64,000 nt of DNA from Planctomycetota bacterium (GCA_020631815.1 JACKGW010000009.1:76965-140964); one strand, 5' to 3'; shown: positions 42,461 to 50,469, counted from the stretch's first letter. A program made the numbers and translations. The notes: generated by a model not told the origin, from the sequence alone.

Positions 42461-42858
42461 CGACCGCGTCGCTCGCCCACGGCGTGGACCTCGTCCACGT
42501 GCCCCGCTTCCGGGAGGTCTTCGAAGGCCGGCCCGAGCGCCAGGCCCGCGTGTTCACGCCCGGCGAGCTCGAGGACGTCTGCGACCGTGCGGATCCCATC
42601 ACGCACTTGGCGGCGCGGTTCGCCGCCAAGGAGGCCGTGTTCAAGGCCTTGGGCGTGGGACTCGGCGGCGTGGGCATCGACAGCCGCTTCCACGACGTGG
42701 AAGTGCGTCGTGCCGGTGGCCCGCCGGGCGTACGCCTCTCGGGCAAGCTCGCCCGCCGCGCCGAGGCGCGTCATCTGCAGGGCGGCGTGCTGTCGCTCTC
42801 CCACGACGGCGACTACGCGTTGGCCAGCGTGCTCTTCCCCGTCGGGAGCGCGTCGTGA
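42457..42858 (+). CDS. acpS: Holo-ACP synthase (4'-phosphopantetheinyl transferase, AcpS type)
   Basis: A 133-residue AcpS-type transferase: HGVDLVHVPRF with Asp11 and RFAAKEAVFKALG with Glu59 are the Mg-binding signature; SLSHDGDYALASV is the conserved C-terminal segment. It transfers phosphopantetheine from CoA to the Ser of the carrier protein, here most simply Ser44 of the zinc-ribbon ACP in the same operon. It may be the genome's only AcpS or a dedicated copy; the window cannot tell. Overlaps both neighbours by 4 bases. Confidence 0.92.
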   Translation: MTTASLAHGVDLVHVPRFREVFEGRPERQARVFTPGELEDVCDRADPITHLAARFAAKEAVFKALGVGLGGVGIDSRFHDVEVRRAGGPPGVRLSGKLARRAEARHLQGGVLSLSHDGDYALASVLFPVGSAS

Positions 42859-43265
42859 GGTTCCACGTGGCCGCCTACGACGCCGCGACCTCCGACGCCA
42901 CCACGGCCCGGGGCTCGTTCTGCTTGGCCGCAGGCCACGAGATCTTCGATCACCACTTCCCCGAGCGTGCCGTCGTGCCGGGCAACACCGTGCTGGAGGC
43001 CGCCGCGCAGCTCGCGCACCTCCACGAGATGGCGCAGTCCAGCGGCACCACGGCCTTCCTCCTGGACCGCGTGGTCACCGCCCGCTGGACGCGCCTGGTC
43101 GGACCCGACGAGCGCGTGGACATCACGCTGTCCCCCAAGGAGGCGGCCGACGGACGTCGCGGCTACGACGTGAGGTGCGCCGTCGGGGACGAGCCCAGCG
43201 CCACGATCGAGATCGAGGGCCGCTTGGTGCCGCATGTCGTCAAGACCCGGGAGGACCGCCCGTGA
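42855..43265 (+). CDS. 3-hydroxyacyl-ACP dehydratase, FabZ-like
   Basis: A 136-residue hotdog protein starting at the GTG overlapping the acpS stop. HEIFDHHFPERAVVPGNTVL holds the catalytic His (H34, in place of the GHFP histidine) and LEAAAQLAHLHEM the acidic residue (E48), as in FabZ. LLDRVVTARWTRLVGPDERV is the following strand and helix pattern. It would dehydrate 3-hydroxyacyl-ACP to the enoyl form, completing the elongation cycle with FabG and the FabL-like reductase. Stop overlaps the next GTG. Confidence 0.82.
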   Translation: MRFHVAAYDAATSDATTARGSFCLAAGHEIFDHHFPERAVVPGNTVLEAAAQLAHLHEMAQSSGTTAFLLDRVVTARWTRLVGPDERVDITLSPKEAADGRRGYDVRCAVGDEPSATIEIEGRLVPHVVKTREDRP

Positions 43266-44350
43266 GGCCCGCGCTGGACATCCTCGGGGCGGCGGTCGCG
43301 ACGGCGTTCGGCGACGCCGACCAGACGCTCGATGCCTTGGAGGCCGGCCGCTCGGCCGTGGCCGACCAAGGCGATGCGGGCGACGACAAGGCGCGCGCCC
43401 TCGCGGCGGTCGCTGACGCCTCCGACGTGCACGTGCCGCTCCCGCCCGATCTCGACCCGCAGGTGAAGTTCCTCTCGGGCAGCGGCAAGATGCTGGCCGA
43501 TGCAGCGCACGCGGCCGCTGAACAGGCCCACTTGGTCGCCGATGCCGCGCGGGCCGGGCGCCGCGGGTTGTGGCTGGCGCAGATGGACGCCGGCGACTGG
43601 GACTGCCACGACTTCACGCCCGCGGTGCATGCCGCCGACACGCACGACTCCGATGGCGTCCCCACCGACGATGCGATCAACCGTGCCTCGCTGCGCGTGG
43701 TGAAGCCCTTCTTCCTGCTCGAGGACCTGAAGAACAACGCGTTCTCGTTCCTCGCGTCCTGGTTCGACTTGCGCGGCGCCAACACGAGTGCAGCTGGCCA
43801 CGGTGCCAGCGGCATGGTGCTGCTCGACATGGCCGCGCGTGCGATGCAGCGCGGCACGCTCGACCTCGCGGTGATGGCGTGGGGTGCACGCCTCACGCCG
43901 CCCTTCGCACGCCACGAGCGTGCCCTGGCTGCCGAGCCGCATCCGCCGGCGACGGCGCCCGGAGATGGCGCAGCGGTCGTGGTGCTCGCTCCGCAAGGCA
44001 CGGGCGACGTGAAGGCGCACACGCGCATCACCACGCTCGAGGTGGGCCACGAGCCGGGCAGCAACGGTCCGCTCCCCGATGCACACGGCGGGGCCTTGCC
44101 GCTGGCCGTCCTCGCCACGGGCCCCGGCGGCCTGCCGCCCGGCGCCTTCCGCCTCGACCCGCATATCGGGGACGTGGGCCTGGCCGCCGACGGCGTGGCC
44201 TTGGCCTTGCTCGACGCGGCGGCCCGCCGCGGCCGCCTGCCGCGCCCTGGCGGCGGCACCACGCCGTGGCCCCTTGGGACCCAGGTCCTCCTGGTCGCCC
44301 GCGGGCCCCAGGGCGTAGGGGGTTCGCTGCGCGTCGAGCGCTGCGCGTAG
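43262..44350 (+). CDS. Degenerate ketosynthase-like protein, second copy
   Basis: A 362-residue thiolase-fold protein with ketosynthase N-terminal pattern (ILGAAVATAFGDADQTLDAL), VVKPFFLLEDLKNNAFSFLA and ASWFDLRGANTSAAGHGASG, which aligns with the nucleophile region but has Gly/Ala where Cys should be. No NAHGT or KSxxGH motif follows. Like the protein at 38945 it is probably non-catalytic, perhaps a scaffold or chain-length determinant. It is the last gene of the coupled cluster. A TAGACT hexamer for the next gene overlaps its TAG stop. Confidence 0.7.
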   Translation: MRPALDILGAAVATAFGDADQTLDALEAGRSAVADQGDAGDDKARALAAVADASDVHVPLPPDLDPQVKFLSGSGKMLADAAHAAAEQAHLVADAARAGRRGLWLAQMDAGDWDCHDFTPAVHAADTHDSDGVPTDDAINRASLRVVKPFFLLEDLKNNAFSFLASWFDLRGANTSAAGHGASGMVLLDMAARAMQRGTLDLAVMAWGARLTPPFARHERALAAEPHPPATAPGDGAAVVVLAPQGTGDVKAHTRITTLEVGHEPGSNGPLPDAHGGALPLAVLATGPGGLPPGAFRLDPHIGDVGLAADGVALALLDAAARRGRLPRPGGGTTPWPLGTQVLLVARGPQGVGGSLRVERCA

Positions 44351-44353
44351 ACT
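44348..44353 (+). promoter_or_regulatory. Putative -10 element for the selenoprotein gene
   Basis: TAGACT overlaps the stop codon of the preceding gene and lies 27 bases before the ATG at 44381. Unlike the leaderless cases, a strong ribosome site GGGAGGAG (44367-44374) follows. Confidence 0.5.
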
Positions 44354-44380
44354 CTCTCCCGTTCCCGGGAGGAGTCCCCC

Positions 44381-45370
44381 ATGAGGCGCACCGTCTTCTT
44401 CGCCCTGCCGCTTGCCGCGGCCGTGGCATTCGCCACGTCATCCCTTCGCTCGGCCGACGCCGCCTTGGACGTCGGCGACGCCGCCGCGGAGTGGGTGGTG
44501 CAAGAGATGGTCAACGGCGACGCCGTGACGCTCGCCGAGCTGCGCGGGCGTGTCTTGCTGTACGAGTTCATCGGCACCACCTGAGGCCCCTGCAAGGGTC
44601 AGGTGGGTCACCTGAACGAGCTGAAGCACAAGTACGCCGAGAGAGGCCTCGTCATCCTGGGCGTGGCGCGCGAGTCCAAGGCCGCCGTCGAGGCGTTCGT
44701 CGAGGAGACGAAGGCCGAGTACCCGTTCCTCATCGAAGACGGGGCCACGCGGAAGGCATACGGCATTACATCCATTCCCCACGCCGCGCTCATCGGCCCC
44801 AGCGGTCGCGTGGTCTGGAAGGGCAACCCCGGAAGCCTGCAGGACAGCATCATCGAGGAGCAGCTCGACAAGGCGAGGCTCCTGCCCGAGCTCCCCTCCG
44901 CGCTCTCGTCCGTGGGCAAGGATCTTGCCAAGCAGAAGTACGCCTCGGCGCGCGGCAAGGCCGAGAAGGCCTGCGAGCACAAGGACGAGGACGTGCAGAC
45001 GGCGGCCAAGGCCGTCGTCGAGTGGATCGACTGGTTCTCCACCTCCACCATGGAGAGTGCTGCCCTCGACGACGAGAAGGGCAAGGCCTACGACGCGTGG
45101 CTTGCCTACGAGCTCGTCGCCGATGCCTACAAGGGCTTGGACATTGCCAAGGACGCCGAGGCCAAAGCCAAGGCCCTCGAGAAGGACGACGAGAAGGGCA
45201 AGGCCATCGACGCGGGCCGGAAGTTTGCCAAGCTCATGGAGGACATCGAAGGACAGTCCCCCAAGAAGGCCCTTCGCAAGGTCGAGCCCTACGTGAAGAA
45301 GTACGAGGGCACGCCCCACGGCGATCGCGCCAAGGAGATGCTCGCCGAGCTCGAGAAGGCCGCGGACTGA
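44381..45370 (+). CDS. Putative selenoprotein: TlpA/redoxin-like thioredoxin-fold protein with UGPC active site
   Basis: A 329-residue protein if TGA at 44582-44584 is read as selenocysteine (Sec68). The N-terminus is a signal peptide (MRRTVFFALPLAAAVAFATS). Residues 34-66 match the TlpA/AhpC-TSA start (NGDAVTLAELRGRVLLYEFI), and the codons after TGA give GPCKGQVGHLNEL, so the active site is U-G-P-C where the family has C-G-P-C. The frame then runs on without a stop through ERGLVILGVARESKAAVEAF, the cis-Pro segment YGITSIPHAALIGPSGRVVW and an about 170-residue Lys/Glu/Ala-rich helical tail. A hairpin with SECIS features lies 15 bases after the TGA. A mutated Cys codon (TGC to TGA) in a pseudogene is the alternative; the intact downstream frame and hairpin speak against it. 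Confidence 0.82.
44599..44615 (+). promoter_or_regulatory. SECIS-like hairpin downstream of the in-frame TGA
   Basis: TCAGGTG (44599-44605) pairs perfectly with CACCTGA (44609-44615) around a 3-base loop GGT. The stem starts 15 bases and the loop 22 bases after the TGA, and the first loop base is G. These values fit what is known of bacterial SECIS elements, which lie just behind the UGA and expose a G in a small apical loop. Confidence 0.65.
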
Positions 45371-45377
45371 CCGGCGG

Positions 45378-45605
45378 ATGTCCGACGCACTCCCGGACGG
45401 GGTAGGCGCCGCCTGCCCCATCGGCAACCTCACCACGAAGGGCCGGCGCATCCGCCTGATCGGCGGCATCGGCGCCCTGATCGGCTTGGCCGTCGTCCTG
45501 GCCGTCGGTCCCTCCGGCTGGCCGCTCTGGACCTACCTGGCCGCTGCCGGCGCCCTCGCCGGCGTCGTGGCCTTGAACGGCCTCCAGAGCGGTTCCGGCA
45601 CCTGA
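45378..45605 (+). CDS. Small membrane protein next to the selenoprotein gene
   Basis: A 75-residue protein starting 7 bases after the selenoprotein stop. The N-terminal part has a single Cys (AACPIGNLTTKGRRIRLIGG), followed by two hydrophobic segments (IGALIGLAVVLAVGPSG and LWTYLAAAGALAGVVALNG). This layout recalls small DUF2892-like membrane proteins. Close spacing suggests co-transcription with the thioredoxin-fold gene, so a part in the same redox process is possible; nothing more can be said. Confidence 0.6.
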   Translation: MSDALPDGVGAACPIGNLTTKGRRIRLIGGIGALIGLAVVLAVGPSGWPLWTYLAAAGALAGVVALNGLQSGSGT

Positions 45606-45782
45606 GTGAACCTCGCCGCGCGCGGTCTGCGCGAGACGGCCTCGGGCACGGAAGCGGTGACAGACGCTACGGACCTCGCCCGCCACCGCACCACCTCCAA
45701 GCGCATCCTGATGGCTTCGCTCGGTGCCGCCGCGGCGGGTGTGCTCTTGGCATGGCTTCGGGCGCACGCAACGGCCCCGTAG
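45606..45782 (+). CDS. Possible 58-residue membrane microprotein
   Basis: A GTG directly after the preceding TGA opens a frame of 58 codons ending at TAG 45780-45782. The predicted protein has a polar N-terminus (NLAARGLRETASGTEAVT), a basic patch (RHRTTSKR) and a hydrophobic C-terminal segment (ILMASLGAAAAGVLLAWL), the shape of a single-span membrane protein. An intrinsic-terminator-like hairpin follows 9 bases later. Supported only by position and hydrophobic pattern. Confidence 0.45.
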   Translation: MNLAARGLRETASGTEAVTDATDLARHRTTSKRILMASLGAAAAGVLLAWLRAHATAP

Positions 45783-45790
45783 CCCACCGA

Positions 45791-45810
45791 CCGCCCCCTG
45801 CGGGTTTTTT
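45791..45810 (+). terminator. Short Rho-independent terminator
   Basis: CCGC and GCGG form a short stem around CCCCT, followed by G and a run of six T (45805-45810). The T-run is the only clear one in this GC-rich region and marks the end of the selenoprotein unit. Confidence 0.6.
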
Positions 45811-45884
45811 CCGGGTACCCCGCGCCCGCCTTGCGCACTCCCCTCCGACACCGGGATCCGCACCCTGGTGATCGGGAGGGCCCC

Positions 45885-46361
45885 ATGCCGACAAAGCCGC
45901 TTTCGCTCATGTGGCTCTCCGTACTGGGGGTGCTCACACTCTGTGCCTGCGGCCGGGCTGCGCCGCCCCTCGCTGGGACCGGTGCCCTGGCCCAAGGGTT
46001 CGTGGGCAAGGGATGGGTGGACAGCGCGCGCGCGGGCCGCGAGCGGGTTCCGCCGGGTGGCCGCATCTACGTGCACCTCCACCCCGGCGCCCCGCGCACG
46101 GCGAACGTCCTGCGCCGCCTCGACGACCTCGTCGCATCTCGCGAGCACGTCGAGGTGATCGGGCTGATGGCCAGTCCGACGCGTGAGGAGGCCCGCGAGG
46201 CCCTGCGCGCCCTGGGCTTCTCCCACCCCTGTCTGTACGGCGTCTCGCGGGCCGAGCTGGCACGCCACGGCATCACGCAAGCTCCCGCGGTGCGGGTCCT
46301 TGATGGCGGCGGGCACCTGATTGCACGCGACCTGCTGGGCATCGCCCTGCTCGCACGCTGA
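45885..46361 (+). CDS. Thioredoxin-like lipoprotein lacking active-site cysteines
   Basis: A 158-residue protein; the ATG at 45885 follows GGGAGG. A short signal peptide ends in a lipobox-like segment (VLTLCAC). The mature part has a thioredoxin-like order: strand RIYVHLHPGAPRTANVLRRL, where the CxxC position reads G-A-P-R, then HVEVIGLMASPTREEAREAL, and the cis-Pro-like segment HGITQAPAVRVLDGGGHLIA. With no CxxC it cannot act as a thiol oxidoreductase and may bind a partner or ligand. It lies close to the thioredoxin-fold selenoprotein gene, on the same strand but after a terminator. Confidence 0.55.
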   Translation: MPTKPLSLMWLSVLGVLTLCACGRAAPPLAGTGALAQGFVGKGWVDSARAGRERVPPGGRIYVHLHPGAPRTANVLRRLDDLVASREHVEVIGLMASPTREEAREALRALGFSHPCLYGVSRAELARHGITQAPAVRVLDGGGHLIARDLLGIALLAR

Positions 46362-46411
46362 ACCACGGACATGGAGCTGTGCCGCTGAGCGCATGCTCCC
46401 GGAGGAAGACG

Positions 46412-49400
46412 ATGGAAACCACGTTGCGAACGCTGGTGGGCTTCGTTCTGGTCGTCCTGCTAGCCGCATGCGGGAGCAGCAGCGGAGCGGGACAGAAGGT
46501 CGAGCTGGACCCCAAGGCGGACCCGGATGGCGACGGGCTCACGACGGAGCAGGAGCTCACGCCGCGGCTCATCCTGATCGATGACACCGGTTTCGGCTTG
46601 GGCGAGGGCGACGACTTCGGCGCACTGTCCGAGCGTGAGGTCACGAGCGACCCGCTGGTGGCCGACACCGACGGCGACGGACTCGATGACGGCGAGGAGT
46701 ACACCATCCGCACGGATCCACGCTCGGTCGACACCGACGGCGACGGACTCGACGACAACGCGGAGTGGAACCAGTGGTTCACAAGTCCCGTGTCGGTGGA
46801 CTCCGACGGAGATGCCCGCGGTCCGGGCAATACGACCAGCGGAGGTCCACCCAACGGCTTCCTCTTCGACGGCGAGGAGCTGAAGCTCGGCCTTTCCCCC
46901 ACCCTGTGGGACACGGACGGCGACGGCAAGAGCGACTACGACGAGATCGACCATCGCTTCCGCAACGCCCGCATAGCCGAGGTTCCACGCGTCGCGATCG
47001 TCCAGGAAGGACCGATCGACATTCGGCTCGACCTCGAGACCTCCCGCGAGACGTCGATCACGACAGGGTTCGGGACCAGCATGTCTACCGGCAGCAGCAC
47101 CTCCTCGTCGGAGAGCACCGAGCAGTCCCACGAAACGCACTTCGAGTGGGGTGTCAGCGTGACGGGCGGCACGGAGGGTGGGTTCCCGACGGCACTCGTC
47201 TCGGTGAGCTTCTCGGCGGGCTTCTCCGACTCGTACACGGTGGGATTCAGCAAGGAGTCCACCCGCGAGATGCAGCGGGAGAGCACGCGCTACGAGGAAA
47301 CGTCGCGCTCGCTGGGAGAGACAAGCTCCAGCGGTCGGATCTCGACGGCGCTGCGCTTTCGGAACAGCGGTCAGATCTCCACGTTCACCCTGACCAATCT
47401 GGGTATCGCGGTGCAGCAGCTGCGACCCGGAGACGGCGGCGCCGAGTACGCCACGCTGGCGACGATGCGACCCGCCCTGGACTCAGTCACGCTGGCGCCT
47501 GGAGAGCTCTCGCCGCCCATCCAGATCGAGGCCGAGGATGTGAATGCGGAAGTCATCAAGGCCTTCATGAAGAATCCCAGCAGCCTCGTGTTCGCGCCGA
47601 CGTACGTCGACATCCAGAATGCGGACGGCATCGACTTCGACTTCCTGACGGAGAGCACCTACGCCCAAACGGCGCTAGTGGTGCTGGACTTCGGCGACGG
47701 ACGCGTGGAGCGCTACCGTGTCGCCACCAACGTGCTGCGCGGCCCCGGAGGGACCTTCGAAGGGATCTCGATGCACGACGTGCTGACCGAAGTCCTGCAC
47801 ATCCCCTACACGCTGCGCAACCGACCGACGGACGTGCCAGACCCGAACGACCCCAACCAGAGCACCACGATTGCATGGAACGTGCTGTCCAGCTTGGACG
47901 GTGTTGAACATGACGTCCCCGCCCAGGGGCCCTCCCACAGCTGGATCGTCGGAGCCACACGCCCCGAGCTGATCGCACCGGGCGTGGATTTCGACGCCAT
48001 GCGACTCCAAGCAGGGGACGAGGTCACGCTCACTCTGGTTCGGGACGATGACGCCGACCGCGTCTCCGACCGCATCGAGGAGTTCTACGGCGCCGAGCCA
48101 GGCCAAGACACCGACCACGACGGTCTGACCGACCAGGTAGAAATCGTGATTGGCTGGGTAGCTGGCATCGACCCGGCGGACGCCCGTGTGACGTTGGACG
48201 GCCTCGTCGAGGGATACCCGCGGCAGGTCTACAGCAGCCCGACCTCCACGGACACCGACGGCGACGGCCTCAACGACTTCGACGAGCGGCGTGCCGGGAC
48301 GGACCCCACGGTTGCAGATACGGACGGCGACGGCATCGACGACGCCCACGACCTGTTCCCGCTCGTCCCGGGCCGCCGGCTCCACGTCGACGACGACAGC
48401 ACGTATGCGGGAGCCGATGCCGGAAGCACGTGGTCCACGGCTCTGCCGACCCTGCAGCTGGCACTCACCGCTGCGCGCGCCTCGCAGGACGATCTGCGGT
48501 CGACGCTCGGCGCCGGTGGAGCTTCGCTGGCCGACGCCCTCGCCGCAGCACGTGCCGCGCTCGACACCGACGCAGGAGACGACCTTCCCGGACCGTACCC
48601 GGATGACGTGCTCGTACACGCTCAAGACCTCGTGGTGGAGCTGTGGGTCGCGCGCGGAACGTACTTCCCGATCGACGATGGTCCTGGTGCTGGGCGCATC
48701 GACACCTTCGAGCTGGTCGATGGCGTGGCCCTTGTCGGCGGCTTCCAAGGCAACGAGGCCCTGGCCGAGGAGCGCATGCGTGATGCCATCGCTGGCGGGA
48801 CGGTGCTGTCAGGCGAGATCGGGTCCACGACGGACCGCACCGACAATTCCTTCCACGTCGTCACGTGCCCGAAGGAGGCCACTCCCAGCACCCGCCTGGA
48901 CACGGTCGTGGTGACGGGGGGGTACGCCGGCGGCAGCGGGCAGGGCGGCATGGGTGGTGGCATGATCATCCGGGGGGGATCGCCCACGCTTCGCAGCGTT
49001 GTGTTCCTGGCGTGCCACGCCCGCGTTGCGGGTGGAGGCGTGCGCGAGCAGGAGGCCACGGACGCTGGCGGTACCGTGTTCCGCCCGGCGGCCCGCTACG
49101 AGCGTTGCCAGTTCATCGAGAACACCGTGGGCCCGTACGCCGAAGACGGCGTGGCCCTACACCGTGGCGGAGCGGTCAGCGTGCGCGAGAGCGCTTCGAC
49201 CTTCACCGCGTGCCACTTCAGCAAGAACGAAGCGTTGATCGACCTCGCGATTCCTGACGACCAGTCGCAGGGTGGCGCTTTCGCGGGTCGCGCGGCCGAC
49301 GGCACCCGTGTCGTGCTTGCCGACTGCCTCTTCGAGCTGAACATCGGAAACGCTGGAGCGGCATGCTCGACGCGCAGCGGGAGCTTCCTCTTCGACCGCT

Positions 49401-50425
49401 GCATCTTCCGCGACAACACGACCCAACCCGAACGACGCTACCTCCCTCCCGAGGATCGTTCTCCTCCCTTGTTCAGCACCCAGGGTGACACGACCGAGAA
49501 GGGGGAGTTCCTCCAGCCGCTGGTGGACGGCGTGATCGCCTACTGGGATGCCATGGATCGCGTGCGCCATGGTTGGACGATCGAGTCGGTAGGTGGCGGC
49601 ATTCGGAGCCACGGACCGCTCGTGGTTCGACAGTGCGTGTTCGAGCGCAACGCTGCGGGTGCTGGAGCCGGCGTGGCCGTGGCCTGGGACTCCGATGCGC
49701 CGATGCACATCCTCAGCTCGACCTTCGACAGCAATGCCTCGACCACGGGCAGCAGCGATGTCTTCGTCCCGCACGGCTCCGGAGGCACCCTGAAGGTACG
49801 CAACTGCATCGTCACACAGGGCCGGTCCCTGGCGCCTGCGTTCCCGCAGGGGATCGTCGATGTCCTCCAGCCCGTGGCCAACAATCAGTACAGGCGCTAC
49901 TACGCCTCGGAGACGACGTTCAGGAACCAGGAGACCAACAACCTGTACTACACCCTGGACGGGGGGACTTTCAGCGACACGAACGACTTCGATGCAAGCA
50001 AGGGTGGCAAGCCCGTCTTCAACTCGTGGATGCTCGACTCGGTGCTGACTGGCCATCAGTTCGAGAAGTACTGCGGGCCTGCCGCTGGCGCGCTGCGCCC
50101 ACGGTTCTACGTCTCCCTGTCACTCGCCCCCGTGTTCGTACCCGACCGCGAGGATGCATCCGTGAGCAGCTGTCTGCTCTGGGGCGCGCCAAGCGGAGAC
50201 CACGTCGGCAGCGTCGGCAACTTGGTGGCAGGCGGTGTCGTGTTCGAACAGGGCTCACTCGTCCCTGCACCCGAGTCGGGCGCCGTTGACTCCGGTGACC
50301 CGCTCGTCGACTTCGACCCCCTTCTCCCGGGCATCCAGCCGGTGCCGGACACCGACATCGCCGGCAATCCACGGGTAGTCGGGAGCCGCATCGACCGCGG
50401 TGCCTACGAGGTCCAGGGCCAGTAG
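46412..50425 (+). CDS. Large lipoprotein with Ca-binding repeats, protective-antigen-like domain and beta-helix
   Basis: A 1337-residue protein. The ATG at 46412 follows GGAGGAAG; the lipobox is LLAAC (Cys20). Residues about 30-195 carry thrombospondin type 3-like calcium loops (DPDGDGLTTEQE, DTDGDGLDDGEE, DTDGDGKSDYDE). Residues about 200-465 resemble the heptamerisation/pore domain of anthrax protective antigen and binary toxin B components: a Ser/Thr-rich amphipathic stretch, VSFSAGFSDS, ALRFRNSGQISTFTLTNLGI and TALVVLDFGDGRVERYRVAT. A second set of calcium loops follows (about 545-650), then a right-handed beta-helix-like region to the end (RCQFIENTVGPYAED, DCLFELNIGNAGAAC, NAAGAGAGVAVAWD). 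The domain order calcium loops then pore module is that of protective antigen. Probably a surface protein; toxin activity is not implied. Confidence 0.78.
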   Translation: METTLRTLVGFVLVVLLAACGSSSGAGQKVELDPKADPDGDGLTTEQELTPRLILIDDTGFGLGEGDDFGALSEREVTSDPLVADTDGDGLDDGEEYTIRTDPRSVDTDGDGLDDNAEWNQWFTSPVSVDSDGDARGPGNTTSGGPPNGFLFDGEELKLGLSPTLWDTDGDGKSDYDEIDHRFRNARIAEVPRVAIVQEGPIDIRLDLETSRETSITTGFGTSMSTGSSTSSSESTEQSHETHFEWGVSVTGGTEGGFPTALVSVSFSAGFSDSYTVGFSKESTREMQRESTRYEETSRSLGETSSSGRISTALRFRNSGQISTFTLTNLGIAVQQLRPGDGGAEYATLATMRPALDSVTLAPGELSPPIQIEAEDVNAEVIKAFMKNPSSLVFAPTYVDIQNADGIDFDFLTESTYAQTALVVLDFGDGRVERYRVATNVLRGPGGTFEGISMHDVLTEVLHIPYTLRNRPTDVPDPNDPNQSTTIAWNVLSSLDGVEHDVPAQGPSHSWIVGATRPELIAPGVDFDAMRLQAGDEVTLTLVRDDDADRVSDRIEEFYGAEPGQDTDHDGLTDQVEIVIGWVAGIDPADARVTLDGLVEGYPRQVYSSPTSTDTDGDGLNDFDERRAGTDPTVADTDGDGIDDAHDLFPLVPGRRLHVDDDSTYAGADAGSTWSTALPTLQLALTAARASQDDLRSTLGAGGASLADALAAARAALDTDAGDDLPGPYPDDVLVHAQDLVVELWVARGTYFPIDDGPGAGRIDTFELVDGVALVGGFQGNEALAEERMRDAIAGGTVLSGEIGSTTDRTDNSFHVVTCPKEATPSTRLDTVVVTGGYAGGSGQGGMGGGMIIRGGSPTLRSVVFLACHARVAGGGVREQEATDAGGTVFRPAARYERCQFIENTVGPYAEDGVALHRGGAVSVRESASTFTACHFSKNEALIDLAIPDDQSQGGAFAGRAADGTRVVLADCLFELNIGNAGAACSTRSGSFLFDRCIFRDNTTQPERRYLPPEDRSPPLFSTQGDTTEKGEFLQPLVDGVIAYWDAMDRVRHGWTIESVGGGIRSHGPLVVRQCVFERNAAGAGAGVAVAWDSDAPMHILSSTFDSNASTTGSSDVFVPHGSGGTLKVRNCIVTQGRSLAPAFPQGIVDVLQPVANNQYRRYYASETTFRNQETNNLYYTLDGGTFSDTNDFDASKGGKPVFNSWMLDSVLTGHQFEKYCGPAAGALRPRFYVSLSLAPVFVPDREDASVSSCLLWGAPSGDHVGSVGNLVAGGVVFEQGSLVPAPESGAVDSGDPLVDFDPLLPGIQPVPDTDIAGNPRVVGSRIDRGAYEVQGQ

Positions 50426-50463
50426 CATGGTCCTCGTGCTTGCGCTCGGCGCGTGGCGGTTCC

Positions 50464-50469
50464 TAGAAT
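50464..50469 (+). promoter_or_regulatory. Putative -10 element for the ECF sigma factor gene
   Basis: TAGAAT lies 6 bases before the GTG at 50476 with no Shine-Dalgarno sequence in between. Confidence 0.5.

Noticed and set aside
36131..44350. Ladderane or aryl-polyene biosynthesis cluster
   Set aside because: No radical-SAM, desaturase, ammonia-lyase, glycosyltransferase or acyltransferase gene is present, so the product class cannot be named.
44381..44584. Reading the selenoprotein region as two separate genes (a 67-residue protein and a gene starting at 44603)
   Set aside because: The two parts are in the same frame and together make one thioredoxin-fold protein; a split would break the fold at its active site and the second part would lack the signal peptide and a ribosome site.
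46412..50425. Calling the large lipoprotein a toxin
   Set aside because: Only a domain resemblance is visible; there is no enzymatic A-component gene nearby and no receptor-binding domain that I can recognise.
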